Assembly (NCBI RefSeq): GCF_009831765.1
Contig: NZ_WSSB01000004.1
Coordinates: 131,274 to 195,273 of the forward strand
From: Craterilacuibacter sinensis
GTDB taxonomy: Bacteria; Pseudomonadota; Gammaproteobacteria; Burkholderiales; Chromobacteriaceae
DNA length: 64,000 nucleotides
Direction of reading: 5' to 3'
The position numbers were made by a program, and so were the translations under genes. Shown one piece after another: positions 1 through 9,019 of this stretch. The stretch's first letter is position 1. Each line of letters begins with the position of its first letter. A model generated the notes under the pieces. It did no database searches and was not told the origin of the DNA. It saw nothing but the letters and a program-made list of their open reading frames with translations.

Positions 1-40
1 CCGGCTCCCGGCTCCCGGCTCCCGGCTCCCGGCTCCCGCC
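1..40. repeat. Tandem heptamer repeat (CCGGCTC)5
   Basis: Five perfect copies of the heptamer CCGGCTC run from base 1 to 35 and a partial sixth follows. The array is cut by the window edge, so its full length is unknown. Its period and GC-rich character match the heptamer arrays at 42463-42579 and, more degenerately, 60724-60835, so it looks like one arm of the same class of intergenic repeat. The rest of the stretch up to the first gene is AT-richer and probably holds the promoter of the efflux operon, but I cannot fix the hexamers. Confidence 0.85.
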
Positions 41-125
41 CTTTCATTAATAAGTATTAAACCCCGCCCTCTGCTCCGCCCACCTGTCTTATCATGCAAG
101 CTAATTATTTTGCCTGCGTGCCCTT

Positions 126-1214
126 ATGAAACTCCTTGTTCCCCTTCTGGCCCTGTGCCTGCTGGCTGCCTGTTCCGGCGGCGAATCCTCCGCTTCTGCC
201 CGCAAGGGCCCGCCGCCGGTGGCGATCAGTTCGACCGTACTCGCGGTGCAGCCGTTATCCGAAACTGTGCGCGCCTGGGCCGAGGTCGAGTCGGCGGTGG
301 CGCCCGAAGTGGCGGCGGAAGTCAGTGGCCGTGTCGCGCGGGTGCTGGTTGATGTTGGGCAGCAGGTGAAAGCGGGGCAGGCGCTGGCCGAAATCGAGCC
401 GGGCAATCTGAATGATGCGCGTCTGGCGGCCGAGGCCGAGGCGGCGCGCTATCAGGCCTTGCTGGCCGAGCAGCAGGCCACGGTCAGCCGCAATCAGGCA
501 CTGGTGAAGCAGGGCTTTATTTCGGCGGCGGCGCTGGACGCTTCCATGTCGCAACGCGATGCGCTGCAAAAACAGCTGGCCGCAGCGCAGGCGCAAGCCA
601 GCAGCAAGGGGCGCGATGCCGCGCGCGCGGTGATCCGTGCGCCGGTGGGTGGCGTCGTCGAAGCACGCGCCATCAGCGCCGGTGACTATGTCAATCCGGG
701 CAAGGTGGCATTCAGCCTCAACGCATCCGGCAGCCGGCGCGTGCGTCTGGCGCTGGGCGGGGCGGCGGGAGACCGTCTGCAGCGCGGTATGGAAGTCGCG
801 CTTGGCAATGGTACGCATCAGCTGAAAACCCAGATCAGCGAAGTGCGCGCCGGGCTGGATGCGGCCAGCCGGGCGCGCATCGCCTGGGCTGATCTGCCGG
901 CGGATGCGCCATGGCGGGTGGGGGATGCGCTGGATGCCGAGATCTCGCTGGCGCAGCGCAGCGCCCTGGCGCTGCCGGCGCAGGCGGTCATCGAGCGTCC
1001 GGCCGGCAAGGTGGTATATGTGGTGGTCGCGGACAAGGCCGAAGAGCGCAAGGTGGTCACCGGCATGGTGAGCGGCGACCGTATCGAGATCCTGTCCGGG
1101 CTTAAGGCCGGCGACAAGGTGGTGGTGGATGGTGCCGGCTTCCTGTCCGATGGTGCTGCGGTGCGTGATGCGGCTGCCCGTGGCAAGCCGGGCGCGAAAG
1201 GAGCGGGCGCATGA
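126..1214 (+). CDS. RND efflux periplasmic adaptor (membrane fusion) lipoprotein
   Basis: 362 residues. It begins with a lipoprotein signal peptide ending in the lipobox LLAAC, so the mature protein should be anchored by its lipid and sit in the periplasm. The middle reads as a HlyD/AcrA-type adaptor: an early biotinyl-lipoyl half-motif (residues about 60-95, VSGRVARVLVDVGQQVKAG), an alanine- and glutamine-rich alpha-hairpin (about 95-165), the second lipoyl half (IRAPVGGVVEARAISAGDYV) and a beta-barrel. Such adaptors link an inner-membrane RND pump to a TolC-type outer-membrane channel. Its stop overlaps the pump gene by 4 bases, so the two are translationally coupled. No outer-membrane factor or regulator is visible; the substrate cannot be told from sequence. 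The start has only a weak ribosome site but sits exactly at the signal peptide. Confidence 0.93.
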   Translation: MKLLVPLLALCLLAACSGGESSASARKGPPPVAISSTVLAVQPLSETVRAWAEVESAVAPEVAAEVSGRVARVLVDVGQQVKAGQALAEIEPGNLNDARLAAEAEAARYQALLAEQQATVSRNQALVKQGFISAAALDASMSQRDALQKQLAAAQAQASSKGRDAARAVIRAPVGGVVEARAISAGDYVNPGKVAFSLNASGSRRVRLALGGAAGDRLQRGMEVALGNGTHQLKTQISEVRAGLDAASRARIAWADLPADAPWRVGDALDAEISLAQRSALALPAQAVIERPAGKVVYVVVADKAEERKVVTGMVSGDRIEILSGLKAGDKVVVDGAGFLSDGAAVRDAAARGKPGAKGAGA

Positions 1215-4200
1215 GCTGGATTGCGCTGTTTGTCCGCCGTCATGTGCTGAGCTTCGTGCTGTCGGCCGTGATCGTGCTGTTCGGTGTGGTGGCCTACCAG
1301 AAAATCGGCGTGGACCGTTATCCCGCCATCGAGCAGCCGACGCTGACGGTGAGCACCTCGCTGGATGGGGCTACGCCGGCGGTGATGGATCAGAGTGTGA
1401 CCCAGGTGATCGAGTCGGCAGTGAATAGTGTGCCCGGCATTGATACGCTGGAGTCCACGTCCAGCCCGGGGCGCTCGCAGGTCAAGATCACCTTTAACCT
1501 CGACAAGGATATCGACGTCGCCTTTAACGAGGTGCAGTCCAAGCTGGAGCGGGCACGGCGCCGTTTGCCGGACGAGGCCGATGCGCCGGTAGTGTCCAAG
1601 ACCGATGCCGGTGCCAGCCCGATTATGTGGCTGACGCTGACCGGCGACCGCACCGAGCGCGACCTGTACCAGTTTGCCAATAATGTGGTGCGCAAACAGC
1701 TGGAATCTATCGACGGCGTGGGCGAGGTGGCCGTGCGCGGTCGCGGCGAGCGGGTGATACGCATCGAGCTTGAGCCGCAGCAACTGGCCGCTTACAAACT
1801 GTCGGCGCAGGATGTGAAAGACGCGCTTAAGCGCGAACACCGGCAGGATGCCGGCGGCTATCTGGAGGCGGGGCCGCGCGAATTTTTGGTTGATCTGGAC
1901 CAGGAATTCCACTCGGTGTCCGCACTTAAGGGTCTGGTAATCGGCTGGCGCGGCGAAGCGCCGGTCAAGCTCTCCGATGTGGCGCAGGTGATGGACAGCG
2001 AAGGCGATGTGCGCAGCCTGGCGCGGCGCAATGGCGAACCGGCGGTCAGCATCGGCATCTCGCGCATTCCCAACACCAATACCGTTGCCATTGCCGACGA
2101 GGTATTGCGCCGGCTGGATACGCAGATCCGCCCGACCCTGCCGCCGGGGCTCAAGCTGACGGTGACGTCGAATACCGCCAGCTTTATCAATGAAATGGTC
2201 GGCGCGCTCAAAGACCATCTGGTCGAGGGCACGATACTGGCGGGCCTGGTGGTATGGGGCTTTTTGCGTAACTGGCGCGCCACCCTGATTGTGTCGCTGG
2301 CGATTCCGGTGTCGCTGCTGGGCGCGGTCGCGCTGATGTATTTCATGGGTTACACCTTCAACACCATTACGCTTTTGGCGCTGCTATTGCTGATCGGCGT
2401 GGTGGTAGACGACGCCATCGTGGTGCTGGAGGCGGTGCATAGGCGCGAGGAAGCAGGCGAAGCACCGGAAGAGGCGGCGATACACGGCACCAGCGAGGTG
2501 GTGTTTGCCGTGGTAGCGGCGACGCTGTCCTTGGTGGCGATCTTCATGCCGGTGGTGTTCCTGACCAGTACCGTCGGGCGGCTATTTTCTACCTTTGCCG
2601 TGGTGGTGAGTTTCGGCGTGCTGGTGTCGTTGCTGGTGTCGGTGACGCTGACGCCCATGTTGTGTTCGCGTTTTCTTAAGGCCGAGCCGTCGCACGGACC
2701 GGTGTACCGCTTTTTCGAGCGTGGTTTTGTCGCACTGGAAAATACCTACCGCCGCCTGCTGGCCTGGTCGCTGGCGCACCGCGGCAAGGTCTTGTCCGCC
2801 TCGCTCTTGCTGGTGGTAGCGGGCTTTGCCATCGCGCTGCTGCTCAAGGGCGAGCTCTACCCCGAAGAAGACGAAGGCCGCTTCATGCTGTCGCTGAAGA
2901 CGCCGATAGGCTCCAGCGTGGCGTATACCGATGCACGCACGCGCGACGTCGAGAAGAAACTGCTGGCCCTGCCCGAAGTCGACAATGTGCTGGCTATCGT
3001 CGGCGGCTTTGGCGGGCGCTCGGGCAACGAGACCATGATGATGGTCGGCCTTAAACCGGTGGCCGAGCGTAGCCAAAGCCAGAGCGAAGTGATCGGGGCG
3101 GTGCGCAAACAGATGGGCAGCGTGCCGGGCGTGCGCGTATCGGCCTTCCCCTTCCCGCGCGTGGGCGAGAGCCGCGGCGGCAAGCTGCAGTTTGCCGTAG
3201 TCGGCCCCGAGCTTGGCCAGATCCAGCGCATCAATGACGCGCTGGTGGGCGAGCTGACCGCCATTCCCGGCATAGGCCGGCCCGATGTCGGCAGTGAAAG
3301 CCAGCTGCCTATGCTGGCGGTTCAGGTCAAGCGCGAGGCAGCCGCCCGTGCCGGCCTCTCCACCCAGCAGGTACTGGCGGCAGTGAATCTGCTGACGGCC
3401 GGCAGCAATGCCGCACAATTCTCCGACGGAGACGGCGAGCGCTACGATATCCGTGTCAAGGCGGCAACGGGCAGTCTGAACCGTGCCGCTGATCTGGAGT
3501 CGGTCTATTTGCGCAACAATCTGGGCGAGCAGGTGCCGTTGTCCAGCGTGGCTGAAATCAAGCCTACGCTTGGCCCGACCCAGATCGAGCGCATGGCGCT
3601 GATGTATTCGGTTGGCCTGTCTGCTTCTCCGTCCATGCCGCTGGCCGAGGCGATGAGTGTGGTACAAGCGGTGGCGCAGCCGTTATTGCCACCGGGCTAC
3701 CGCATCGAATTCAAGGGGGAGGCGCGCGAGCTGGGGCGCTCCGGCGGTGAACTGGCGATGGTGTTCGTGCTGGCCAGCCTGATGCTGTATCTGATTCTGG
3801 CCGCGCAGTTCAACAGCTTCGTGCAGCCGGCGCTGATCATGCTGGCCGAACCGCTGGCGCTGGTGGGCGGTCTGGCGGCGCTCTGGCTGGCCGGGCAGAC
3901 GCTGAATGTGTATTCGGTGATCGGTCTGGTGCTGTTGATCGGTCTGGTGGCCAAGAACGCGATTTTGCTGGTCGATGTGACCAACCAGTACCGCGCGCGC
4001 GGCATGGCAGTGGATGAAGCCTTGCAAACCAGCTGTCCGGTGCGGCTGCGTCCGGTGCTGATGACCTCGTTTACCGTGGTGCTGGCCATGTTGCCGGCCG
4101 CCCTGGGCTTCGGCGCCGGTGCCGCCACCAACGGCCCGCTGGCGGTAGCGGTGATAGGCGGCATGATCAGCTCGACCCTGTTGACCCTGCTGGTGATCCC

Positions 4201-4252
4201 GGCGGCTTATTCATGGGTGGAAAGCGCCTTGGCGCGGCGCAATGTGAAATAA
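1211..4252 (+). CDS. RND multidrug efflux permease (HAE1/AcrB-like)
   Basis: 1013 residues, a full-length inner-membrane RND transporter. Typical family marks are the start MSWIALFVRRHVLSF leading into TM1, the proton-relay aspartate pair in TM4 (GVVVDDAIVV, about residue 400), and the TM10 lysine region (GLVAKNAILLVDVTN, about residue 915). Two large periplasmic porter/docking loops follow TM1 and TM7. It should trade protons for export of hydrophobic drugs or solvents, working with the adaptor encoded just upstream (ATGA overlap). The C terminus is short after the last helix (ends ALARRNVK). Family assignment is firm; the substrate is unknown. Confidence 0.95.
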   Translation: MSWIALFVRRHVLSFVLSAVIVLFGVVAYQKIGVDRYPAIEQPTLTVSTSLDGATPAVMDQSVTQVIESAVNSVPGIDTLESTSSPGRSQVKITFNLDKDIDVAFNEVQSKLERARRRLPDEADAPVVSKTDAGASPIMWLTLTGDRTERDLYQFANNVVRKQLESIDGVGEVAVRGRGERVIRIELEPQQLAAYKLSAQDVKDALKREHRQDAGGYLEAGPREFLVDLDQEFHSVSALKGLVIGWRGEAPVKLSDVAQVMDSEGDVRSLARRNGEPAVSIGISRIPNTNTVAIADEVLRRLDTQIRPTLPPGLKLTVTSNTASFINEMVGALKDHLVEGTILAGLVVWGFLRNWRATLIVSLAIPVSLLGAVALMYFMGYTFNTITLLALLLLIGVVVDDAIVVLEAVHRREEAGEAPEEAAIHGTSEVVFAVVAATLSLVAIFMPVVFLTSTVGRLFSTFAVVVSFGVLVSLLVSVTLTPMLCSRFLKAEPSHGPVYRFFERGFVALENTYRRLLAWSLAHRGKVLSASLLLVVAGFAIALLLKGELYPEEDEGRFMLSLKTPIGSSVAYTDARTRDVEKKLLALPEVDNVLAIVGGFGGRSGNETMMMVGLKPVAERSQSQSEVIGAVRKQMGSVPGVRVSAFPFPRVGESRGGKLQFAVVGPELGQIQRINDALVGELTAIPGIGRPDVGSESQLPMLAVQVKREAAARAGLSTQQVLAAVNLLTAGSNAAQFSDGDGERYDIRVKAATGSLNRAADLESVYLRNNLGEQVPLSSVAEIKPTLGPTQIERMALMYSVGLSASPSMPLAEAMSVVQAVAQPLLPPGYRIEFKGEARELGRSGGELAMVFVLASLMLYLILAAQFNSFVQPALIMLAEPLALVGGLAALWLAGQTLNVYSVIGLVLLIGLVAKNAILLVDVTNQYRARGMAVDEALQTSCPVRLRPVLMTSFTVVLAMLPAALGFGAGAATNGPLAVAVIGGMISSTLLTLLVIPAAYSWVESALARRNVK

Positions 4253-4299
4253 AAAGTCATACCTTGATGCAGTGTTGCAACAATATTTCAAGTGGGTAC

Positions 4300-4329
4300 T
4301 TGAATGGCTTGTTTTGACGTGCGCATAAT
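4300..4329 (+). promoter_or_regulatory. Candidate sigma-70 promoter for oppA
   Basis: A TTGAAT hexamer at 4300-4305 and CATAAT at 4324-4329 are 18 bases apart, in the 167-base gap between the efflux operon and oppA. They match the -35 and -10 consensus at four and five of six positions. The leader to oppA would be about 85 bases. This is a by-eye prediction. Confidence 0.4.
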
Positions 4330-4419
4330 CGGCGTCATGTCAGACCCCTTAGCTGGGTCGGGCGCCATTTTGCAAACCCGAGCAGCAGACCGGGGCAACA
4401 CCTCAAGGAGAAACCGAGT

Positions 4420-6036
4420 ATGACTTTCAAGCTATCGCGTAGCGCCATTTCCGCATCCGTGCTGCTGGCCTTGGCCAGCGGCGCAGCCTTTGCCGCCAAG
4501 GTGCCGGCCGGTACCGCACTTGCCGCCAAGCAGGAGCTGATCCGCAACAACGGCTCCGAAACCGAAACGCTGGACCCGGCAGTGGCCGAGTCGGTTGGCG
4601 CCAACAACCTGACGCGCGACCTGTTTGAAGGCCTGACTGCAACCGACGCCGACGGCAAGGTCGTACCGGGCGTAGCCGAGAGCTGGAAGCAAGTGAATCC
4701 GACGACCTGGGTCTTCAAGCTCAGGAAGAATGCCAAGTGGAGCAATGGCGAGCCGGTGGTGGCGTCCGACTTTGTTTACGGCTGGCAGCGTTTCATCGAT
4801 CCAAAAACCGCCTCGCCTTATGCCTCGACCTATGGCGCCTTTATCCTGAACGGTATCGAAGCGTCCGAAGGCAAGAAAGCCCCGTCCGAACTGGGCGTGA
4901 AAGCCATCGACAAATACACGCTGGAAGTGAAGACCCCGTATCCGGTCGCCTTCCTGCCTGACGTCGTGTCCAACCTGAATCTGGGCCCGGTGAACAAGGC
5001 CGCTATCGAGAAATACGGCAAGGAATGGACCAAGCCGGGCAAGCTGGTGTCTAACGGCGCTTTCGTGCTGAAAGACTGGCAGGTCAACTCCAAGGTCGTG
5101 ATCGAGAAGAACCCGCAGTACTGGGATAAGGGCAATGTGCAGCTGACCAAGGTCACTTATCTGCCTGTCGAAGACGGTTTTGCCGACGTGAAACTGTTCC
5201 AGTCGGGCGAGAACGACTGGGTCTACCAGCTGCCGCCAGCGACCTACGAGAAGTACAAGCAGGAGCTGCCAAAAGACATCCGCAACGCGCCTATGCTGGG
5301 CCTGCGTTACTACTCTTTCAACGTCAAGGATCCGGTGATGAAGGACAAGCGCGTGCGTCAGGCGCTGTCCATGGTGATTGACCGTGACCTGCTGGCCCAG
5401 AAAATCACCGCCGATGGCCAGGTGCCTGCTTACGGCGTGATCGTGCGCGGTACTGCCGGCGCCGACGTGACCGCTTACGAGTGGGCGAAGTGGCCGATGG
5501 CCAAGCGCGTGGAAGAAGCCAAGAAGCTGCTGGCCGCTGCCGGCGTCAAGCCAGGCTCCAAGATCAAGTTCACCTACAACACCTCCGAATACCACAAGAA
5601 GATGGCGATCTTTGCCGCTTCCGAGTGGAAGTCCAAGCTTGGCCTGAATACCGAGATGGAAAACATGGAGTTCAAGGTCTTGCTGAAGAAGCGCCACGAC
5701 GGCGACTTCCAGATCGCGCGTAACGGCTGGGTGGCTGACTACAACGATGCGACCACCTTCCTCACCCTGGTGCAGTGTGGTTCCGACCAGAACGACAACG
5801 GCAACTGCAACCCGAAAGCGGAAGAGCTGATCAAGCAGGGCAACCAGAGCACCGACCCTGCCAAGCGCAAGGCCGCTTTGACTCAGGCCGCCAAGATGAT
5901 CATGGACGACTACCCGATGCTGCCGCTGTTGCAGTACACGGTGCCGCGCCTGGTCAAGTCCTATGTTGGCGGCTACTCGACCAAGAACCCGATGGACCGC
6001 TATCGCAGCAAGGATATCTACATCATCAAGCACTAA
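4420..6036 (+). CDS. oppA: Oligopeptide ABC transporter, periplasmic substrate-binding protein
   Basis: 538 residues of the SBP_bac_5 family. A Sec signal peptide (residues 1-25, cleavage after GAAFA) is followed by the family pattern NNGSETETLDPAVAESVGAN and, further in, VPGVAESWKQVNPTTWVFKL. The length and strong similarity in phrasing to OppA/MppA suggest capture of peptides in the periplasm for the OppBCDF pore. The start is supported by an AAGGAG site eight or so bases upstream. It is the first gene of a five-gene operon in canonical order. OppA paralogues can also bind murein peptides, so recycling of cell-wall peptide is an alternative role. Confidence 0.94.
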   Translation: MTFKLSRSAISASVLLALASGAAFAAKVPAGTALAAKQELIRNNGSETETLDPAVAESVGANNLTRDLFEGLTATDADGKVVPGVAESWKQVNPTTWVFKLRKNAKWSNGEPVVASDFVYGWQRFIDPKTASPYASTYGAFILNGIEASEGKKAPSELGVKAIDKYTLEVKTPYPVAFLPDVVSNLNLGPVNKAAIEKYGKEWTKPGKLVSNGAFVLKDWQVNSKVVIEKNPQYWDKGNVQLTKVTYLPVEDGFADVKLFQSGENDWVYQLPPATYEKYKQELPKDIRNAPMLGLRYYSFNVKDPVMKDKRVRQALSMVIDRDLLAQKITADGQVPAYGVIVRGTAGADVTAYEWAKWPMAKRVEEAKKLLAAAGVKPGSKIKFTYNTSEYHKKMAIFAASEWKSKLGLNTEMENMEFKVLLKKRHDGDFQIARNGWVADYNDATTFLTLVQCGSDQNDNGNCNPKAEELIKQGNQSTDPAKRKAALTQAAKMIMDDYPMLPLLQYTVPRLVKSYVGGYSTKNPMDRYRSKDIYIIKH

Positions 6037-6167
6037 GTCCGTGAGCTGATGTTGATGGCGGGCCGGCGCTGCGGTGTCCGGCCCGCCTTGTTCCATGCCT
6101 ATGCCAACGATTGTCTTCTGCCCCCGTGCCCACAAGGCCAAGCGGTGTGCAAAGCGGAGCCTCTATC

Positions 6168-7088
6168 ATGTGGTCCTATGTTTTCCGGCGCGTGCTGATG
6201 ACGATACCGACCATTCTGGTCGTCATCACCGTCTGCTATCTGATGCTGCACCTGACCCCCGGCGGCCCGTTCGACACCGAGCGCAAGGTGTCCGAAGCCG
6301 TGATGGCCAATCTGCAGGCCAAATACCATCTCGACCTGCCCTTGTGGCAGCAATATCTCTATTACCTCAAGGGCCTGCTGCAGGGTGATCTGGGCGCGTC
6401 CTTCCGCTACGCCGACTGGAGCGTGAACGAACTGGTCGCCAAGGCGCTGCCGGTGTCGCTGACCATAGGCGGCGTATCACTGTTGATTTCCGTCGTGATC
6501 GGCGTGCTCCTGGGCACGGTCGCCGCGCTGCGCCAGAACAGTGCCATCGACTATCTGGTGATGCTGATCGGCAACCTGGGTAGTGCCTTCCCGTCTTTTG
6601 TTATCGGGCCGGTGCTGATTCTGGTGTTTGCGTTATGGCTGTCGTGGCTGCCGTCCGGCGGCTGGCAGGACTTCGAACTGCGCTATATGGTGCTGCCGAT
6701 GGCGCTGCTGACCTTCATCAACGTCTCGACCATCGGTCGCGTGATGCGCGGCAGCCTGATCGAGGTGATGTCGAGCAACTTTATCCGCACCGCGCGCGCC
6801 AAGGGCCTGCCTACCCGCACCATCGTGCTCAGGCATGCGTTCAAGCCGGCCTTGATGCCGGTGGTGTCGGTGCTGGGGCCGCTGGCGATCTCGTCGATTA
6901 CCGCGGCGGTGGTTACCGAGTCGGTGTTCTCCCTGCCCGGCATCGGCAAGCTGATCGTCAACGGCGCATCCAACCGCGACTACACGCTGGTGCTGGGGCT
7001 GGTGGTGCTGATTACCGTGCTGGCCGTGCTGCTCAACCTGCTGGTCGATCTGGCTTATGCCTTGCTCGACCCGAAAATCCGCTACTGA
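6168..7088 (+). CDS. oppB: Oligopeptide ABC transporter permease OppB
   Basis: 306 residues, the usual OppB length. The N terminus MWSYVFRRVLMTIPTILVV is the classic first helix of this family. A BPD_transp_1 domain with six membrane helices follows, with the EAA loop around residue 220 (RTARAKGLPTRTIVLRHAF) that docks on the ATPases. The end, LAYALLDPKIRY, is also typical. I chose the ATG at 6168 rather than an in-frame start 57 bases upstream, because it sits behind a GCGGAG ribosome site and gives the canonical N terminus. It lies 131 bases after oppA and 11 bases before oppC. Confidence 0.94.
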   Translation: MWSYVFRRVLMTIPTILVVITVCYLMLHLTPGGPFDTERKVSEAVMANLQAKYHLDLPLWQQYLYYLKGLLQGDLGASFRYADWSVNELVAKALPVSLTIGGVSLLISVVIGVLLGTVAALRQNSAIDYLVMLIGNLGSAFPSFVIGPVLILVFALWLSWLPSGGWQDFELRYMVLPMALLTFINVSTIGRVMRGSLIEVMSSNFIRTARAKGLPTRTIVLRHAFKPALMPVVSVLGPLAISSITAAVVTESVFSLPGIGKLIVNGASNRDYTLVLGLVVLITVLAVLLNLLVDLAYALLDPKIRY

Positions 7089-7099
7089 GCGAGGGCCTT

Positions 7100-8020
7100 A
7101 TGTTGCTCAAGAACAAACAGAACGCCCTTGGCGACGCGCTGCTGGCTGCCGGCCTTGACGCGCTGCCGGTGGCCGGGCGCAGCCCGTGGCGCGACGCGCG
7201 CGAGCGCTTTTTTCGCAACAAGGCGGCGGTGGTCAGTCTGGTGCTATTGCTGCTGATCACGCTGGCGTGCGTGTTCGGCCCGATGCTGCTGCCGCACTCG
7301 TTTGACGACACCGACTGGGATGCGATGGCGCTGGCACCGACCTGGCAGAACATGCACCTGTTCGGCACCGACGAGCTGGGGCGTGACCTGCTGGTGCGCA
7401 CGCTGATCGGCGGGCGCATCTCGCTGATGGTCGGCCTGCTGGCGACCATCGCCTCGGTCGCGATCGGCATTGCCTGGGGTGCGACTGCCGGCTTTATCGG
7501 CGGCCGGGTTGATACCCTGATGATGCGTCTGGTCGACATGATGTACGCGGTGCCTTACCTCTTGATCGCCATCCTGATGGTGACCCTGCTCGGTCGCGAG
7601 TTCTATCTGGTGGTGCTGACCATCACCGTATTCTCGTGGATGGACATGGCGCGCGTGGTGCGCGGGCAGACGCTGGCGATCAAGTCCAAGGAGTATATCG
7701 AGGCGGCACACGCCATCGGCGTGTCGACCCCGGCTATCATCTTCCGCCATATCGTGCCCAACCTCTTGGGCATCGTGGTGATCTACACCACGGTGACCGT
7801 GCCGGGCGTGATCCTGACCGAATCGGTGCTGTCCTTCCTTGGTCTCGGGGTGCAGGAGCCGATGACCAGCTGGGGCGTGCTGATCGAGGAGGGCACCGGG
7901 GTGATGGAAACCACGCCGTGGATGCTGCTGTTCCCCGGCGCACTGCTGTCGCTGACGCTGTATTGCGCCAACTATATCGGCGACGGCATGCGCGACGCGC
8001 TCGACCCCAAGGACCGCTGA
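7100..8020 (+). CDS. oppC: Oligopeptide ABC transporter permease OppC
   Basis: 306 residues; partner permease of OppB. It has the OppC-specific N-terminal segment with PWRDARERFFRNKAAVVSL before the first helix, the characteristic HLFGTDELGRDLLVR loop, and an EAA-like loop (SKEYIEAAHAIGVSTPAIIF). The protein ends in GDGMRDALDPKDR as OppC proteins do. The frame stays open far upstream into oppB, but the ATG at 7100 is the real start: it gives the family N terminus and follows the oppB stop by 11 bases. The oppD start is 9 bases downstream, so all are one operon. Confidence 0.94.
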   Translation: MLLKNKQNALGDALLAAGLDALPVAGRSPWRDARERFFRNKAAVVSLVLLLLITLACVFGPMLLPHSFDDTDWDAMALAPTWQNMHLFGTDELGRDLLVRTLIGGRISLMVGLLATIASVAIGIAWGATAGFIGGRVDTLMMRLVDMMYAVPYLLIAILMVTLLGREFYLVVLTITVFSWMDMARVVRGQTLAIKSKEYIEAAHAIGVSTPAIIFRHIVPNLLGIVVIYTTVTVPGVILTESVLSFLGLGVQEPMTSWGVLIEEGTGVMETTPWMLLFPGALLSLTLYCANYIGDGMRDALDPKDR

Positions 8021-8029
8021 GGAAGCATC

Positions 8030-9019
8030 ATGAGTCTGTTGCAAGTCAATAATCTGGGCGTCGAGTTCCAGACCGGCGACGGCCCGGTATTCGCCGTCAA
8101 CGGCGTCAGCTTTGCGCTGGAGCGCGGCCAGACGCTGGGCATCGTCGGCGAGTCCGGCTCGGGCAAGAGCCAGACCGTGCTGGCGATGATGGGCCTGCTG
8201 GCCAAGAACGGCCGCGCGACCGGCGAGGCGCTATACCACGGCCAGAACCTGCTGGCGATGAAAACGGCAGAGCTGAACAAGATACGCGGCAACCGCGTCG
8301 CGATGATCTTCCAGGACCCGATGACCTCGCTCAACCCTTATCTGACGGTAGAACGTCAGATGACCGAGGTGCTGCAGCTGCATAAGGGCATGAGCCGGCG
8401 CGATGCGAAAAAGCGCGCCATCGAGCTTCTGGACGCGGTGCGCATCCCCGAGGCGGCGCGGCGCATCGACATGTATCCGCATGAGTTCTCTGGCGGCATG
8501 CGCCAGCGCGTGATGATCGCGATGGCCTTGCTGACCGAGCCCGAGGTGCTGGTGGCCGACGAGCCGACCACCGCGCTGGACGTCACGGTGCAGGCGCAGA
8601 TTCTCGCGCTGCTCAAGGAGTTGCAGCGCGACTTCGGCACCGCCATCGTGATGATCACCCACGATCTGGGCGTGGTCGCCGGCCTGTGCGAACAGGTGAT
8701 GGTGATGTACGGCGGGCGGGTGATGGAGCAGGGCAGCGCCGACGAGATTTTCTACCGGCCTACCCACCCCTACACCATCGGCCTGCTGGGTGCCCTGCCG
8801 CGGCTGGATCACGACACCGCCGAACTGGTCAGTATCCCCGGCAACCCGCCCAATATGGCGCGTCTGCCCAAGGGCTGCCCGTTCAGCGAGCGCTGCAGCA
8901 TGGCCGATGCGCGCTGCGCGGCCGAGTTGCCACCGCTGGCACCGGCCGGCGCCATCTTGCGCGCTTGCCACCGCGCGCCTGAACACGTGATGAAGCAAGG
9001 GGAGGCCATCCATGGCTGA
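8030..9019 (+). CDS. oppD: Oligopeptide ABC transporter ATP-binding protein OppD
   Basis: 329 residues. Walker A is GESGSGKS (residues 40-47), the ABC signature is FSGGMRQR (about 155), and Walker B is VLVADEPTTALD. The C-terminal oligopeptide-transporter domain carries the cysteine-rich CPFSERCSMADARC segment, a set of cysteines that can hold an iron-sulfur cluster in relatives. It energises peptide import together with OppF. A GAGGAAGC ribosome site precedes the start, and its last 8 bases overlap the oppF start. Confidence 0.95.
   Translation: MSLLQVNNLGVEFQTGDGPVFAVNGVSFALERGQTLGIVGESGSGKSQTVLAMMGLLAKNGRATGEALYHGQNLLAMKTAELNKIRGNRVAMIFQDPMTSLNPYLTVERQMTEVLQLHKGMSRRDAKKRAIELLDAVRIPEAARRIDMYPHEFSGGMRQRVMIAMALLTEPEVLVADEPTTALDVTVQAQILALLKELQRDFGTAIVMITHDLGVVAGLCEQVMVMYGGRVMEQGSADEIFYRPTHPYTIGLLGALPRLDHDTAELVSIPGNPPNMARLPKGCPFSERCSMADARCAAELPPLAPAGAILRACHRAPEHVMKQGEAIHG

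Noticed and set aside
818-2218. 466-codon antisense frame within the RND pump gene
   Set aside because: Composition typical of mirrored coding sequence; no ribosome site or motifs, and it conflicts with an unmistakable RND protein.
4432-6141. Long open frame (569 codons) antisense to oppA
   Set aside because: Shadow of a GC-rich gene. Its product is histidine- and glutamine-rich low-complexity sequence with no family pattern, while the oppA frame has all family motifs and a ribosome site.
6635-7099. N-terminal extension of oppC back into oppB
   Set aside because: The frame is open by chance; the family N terminus and spacing start at 7100, and the extension overlaps conserved OppB coding sequence.
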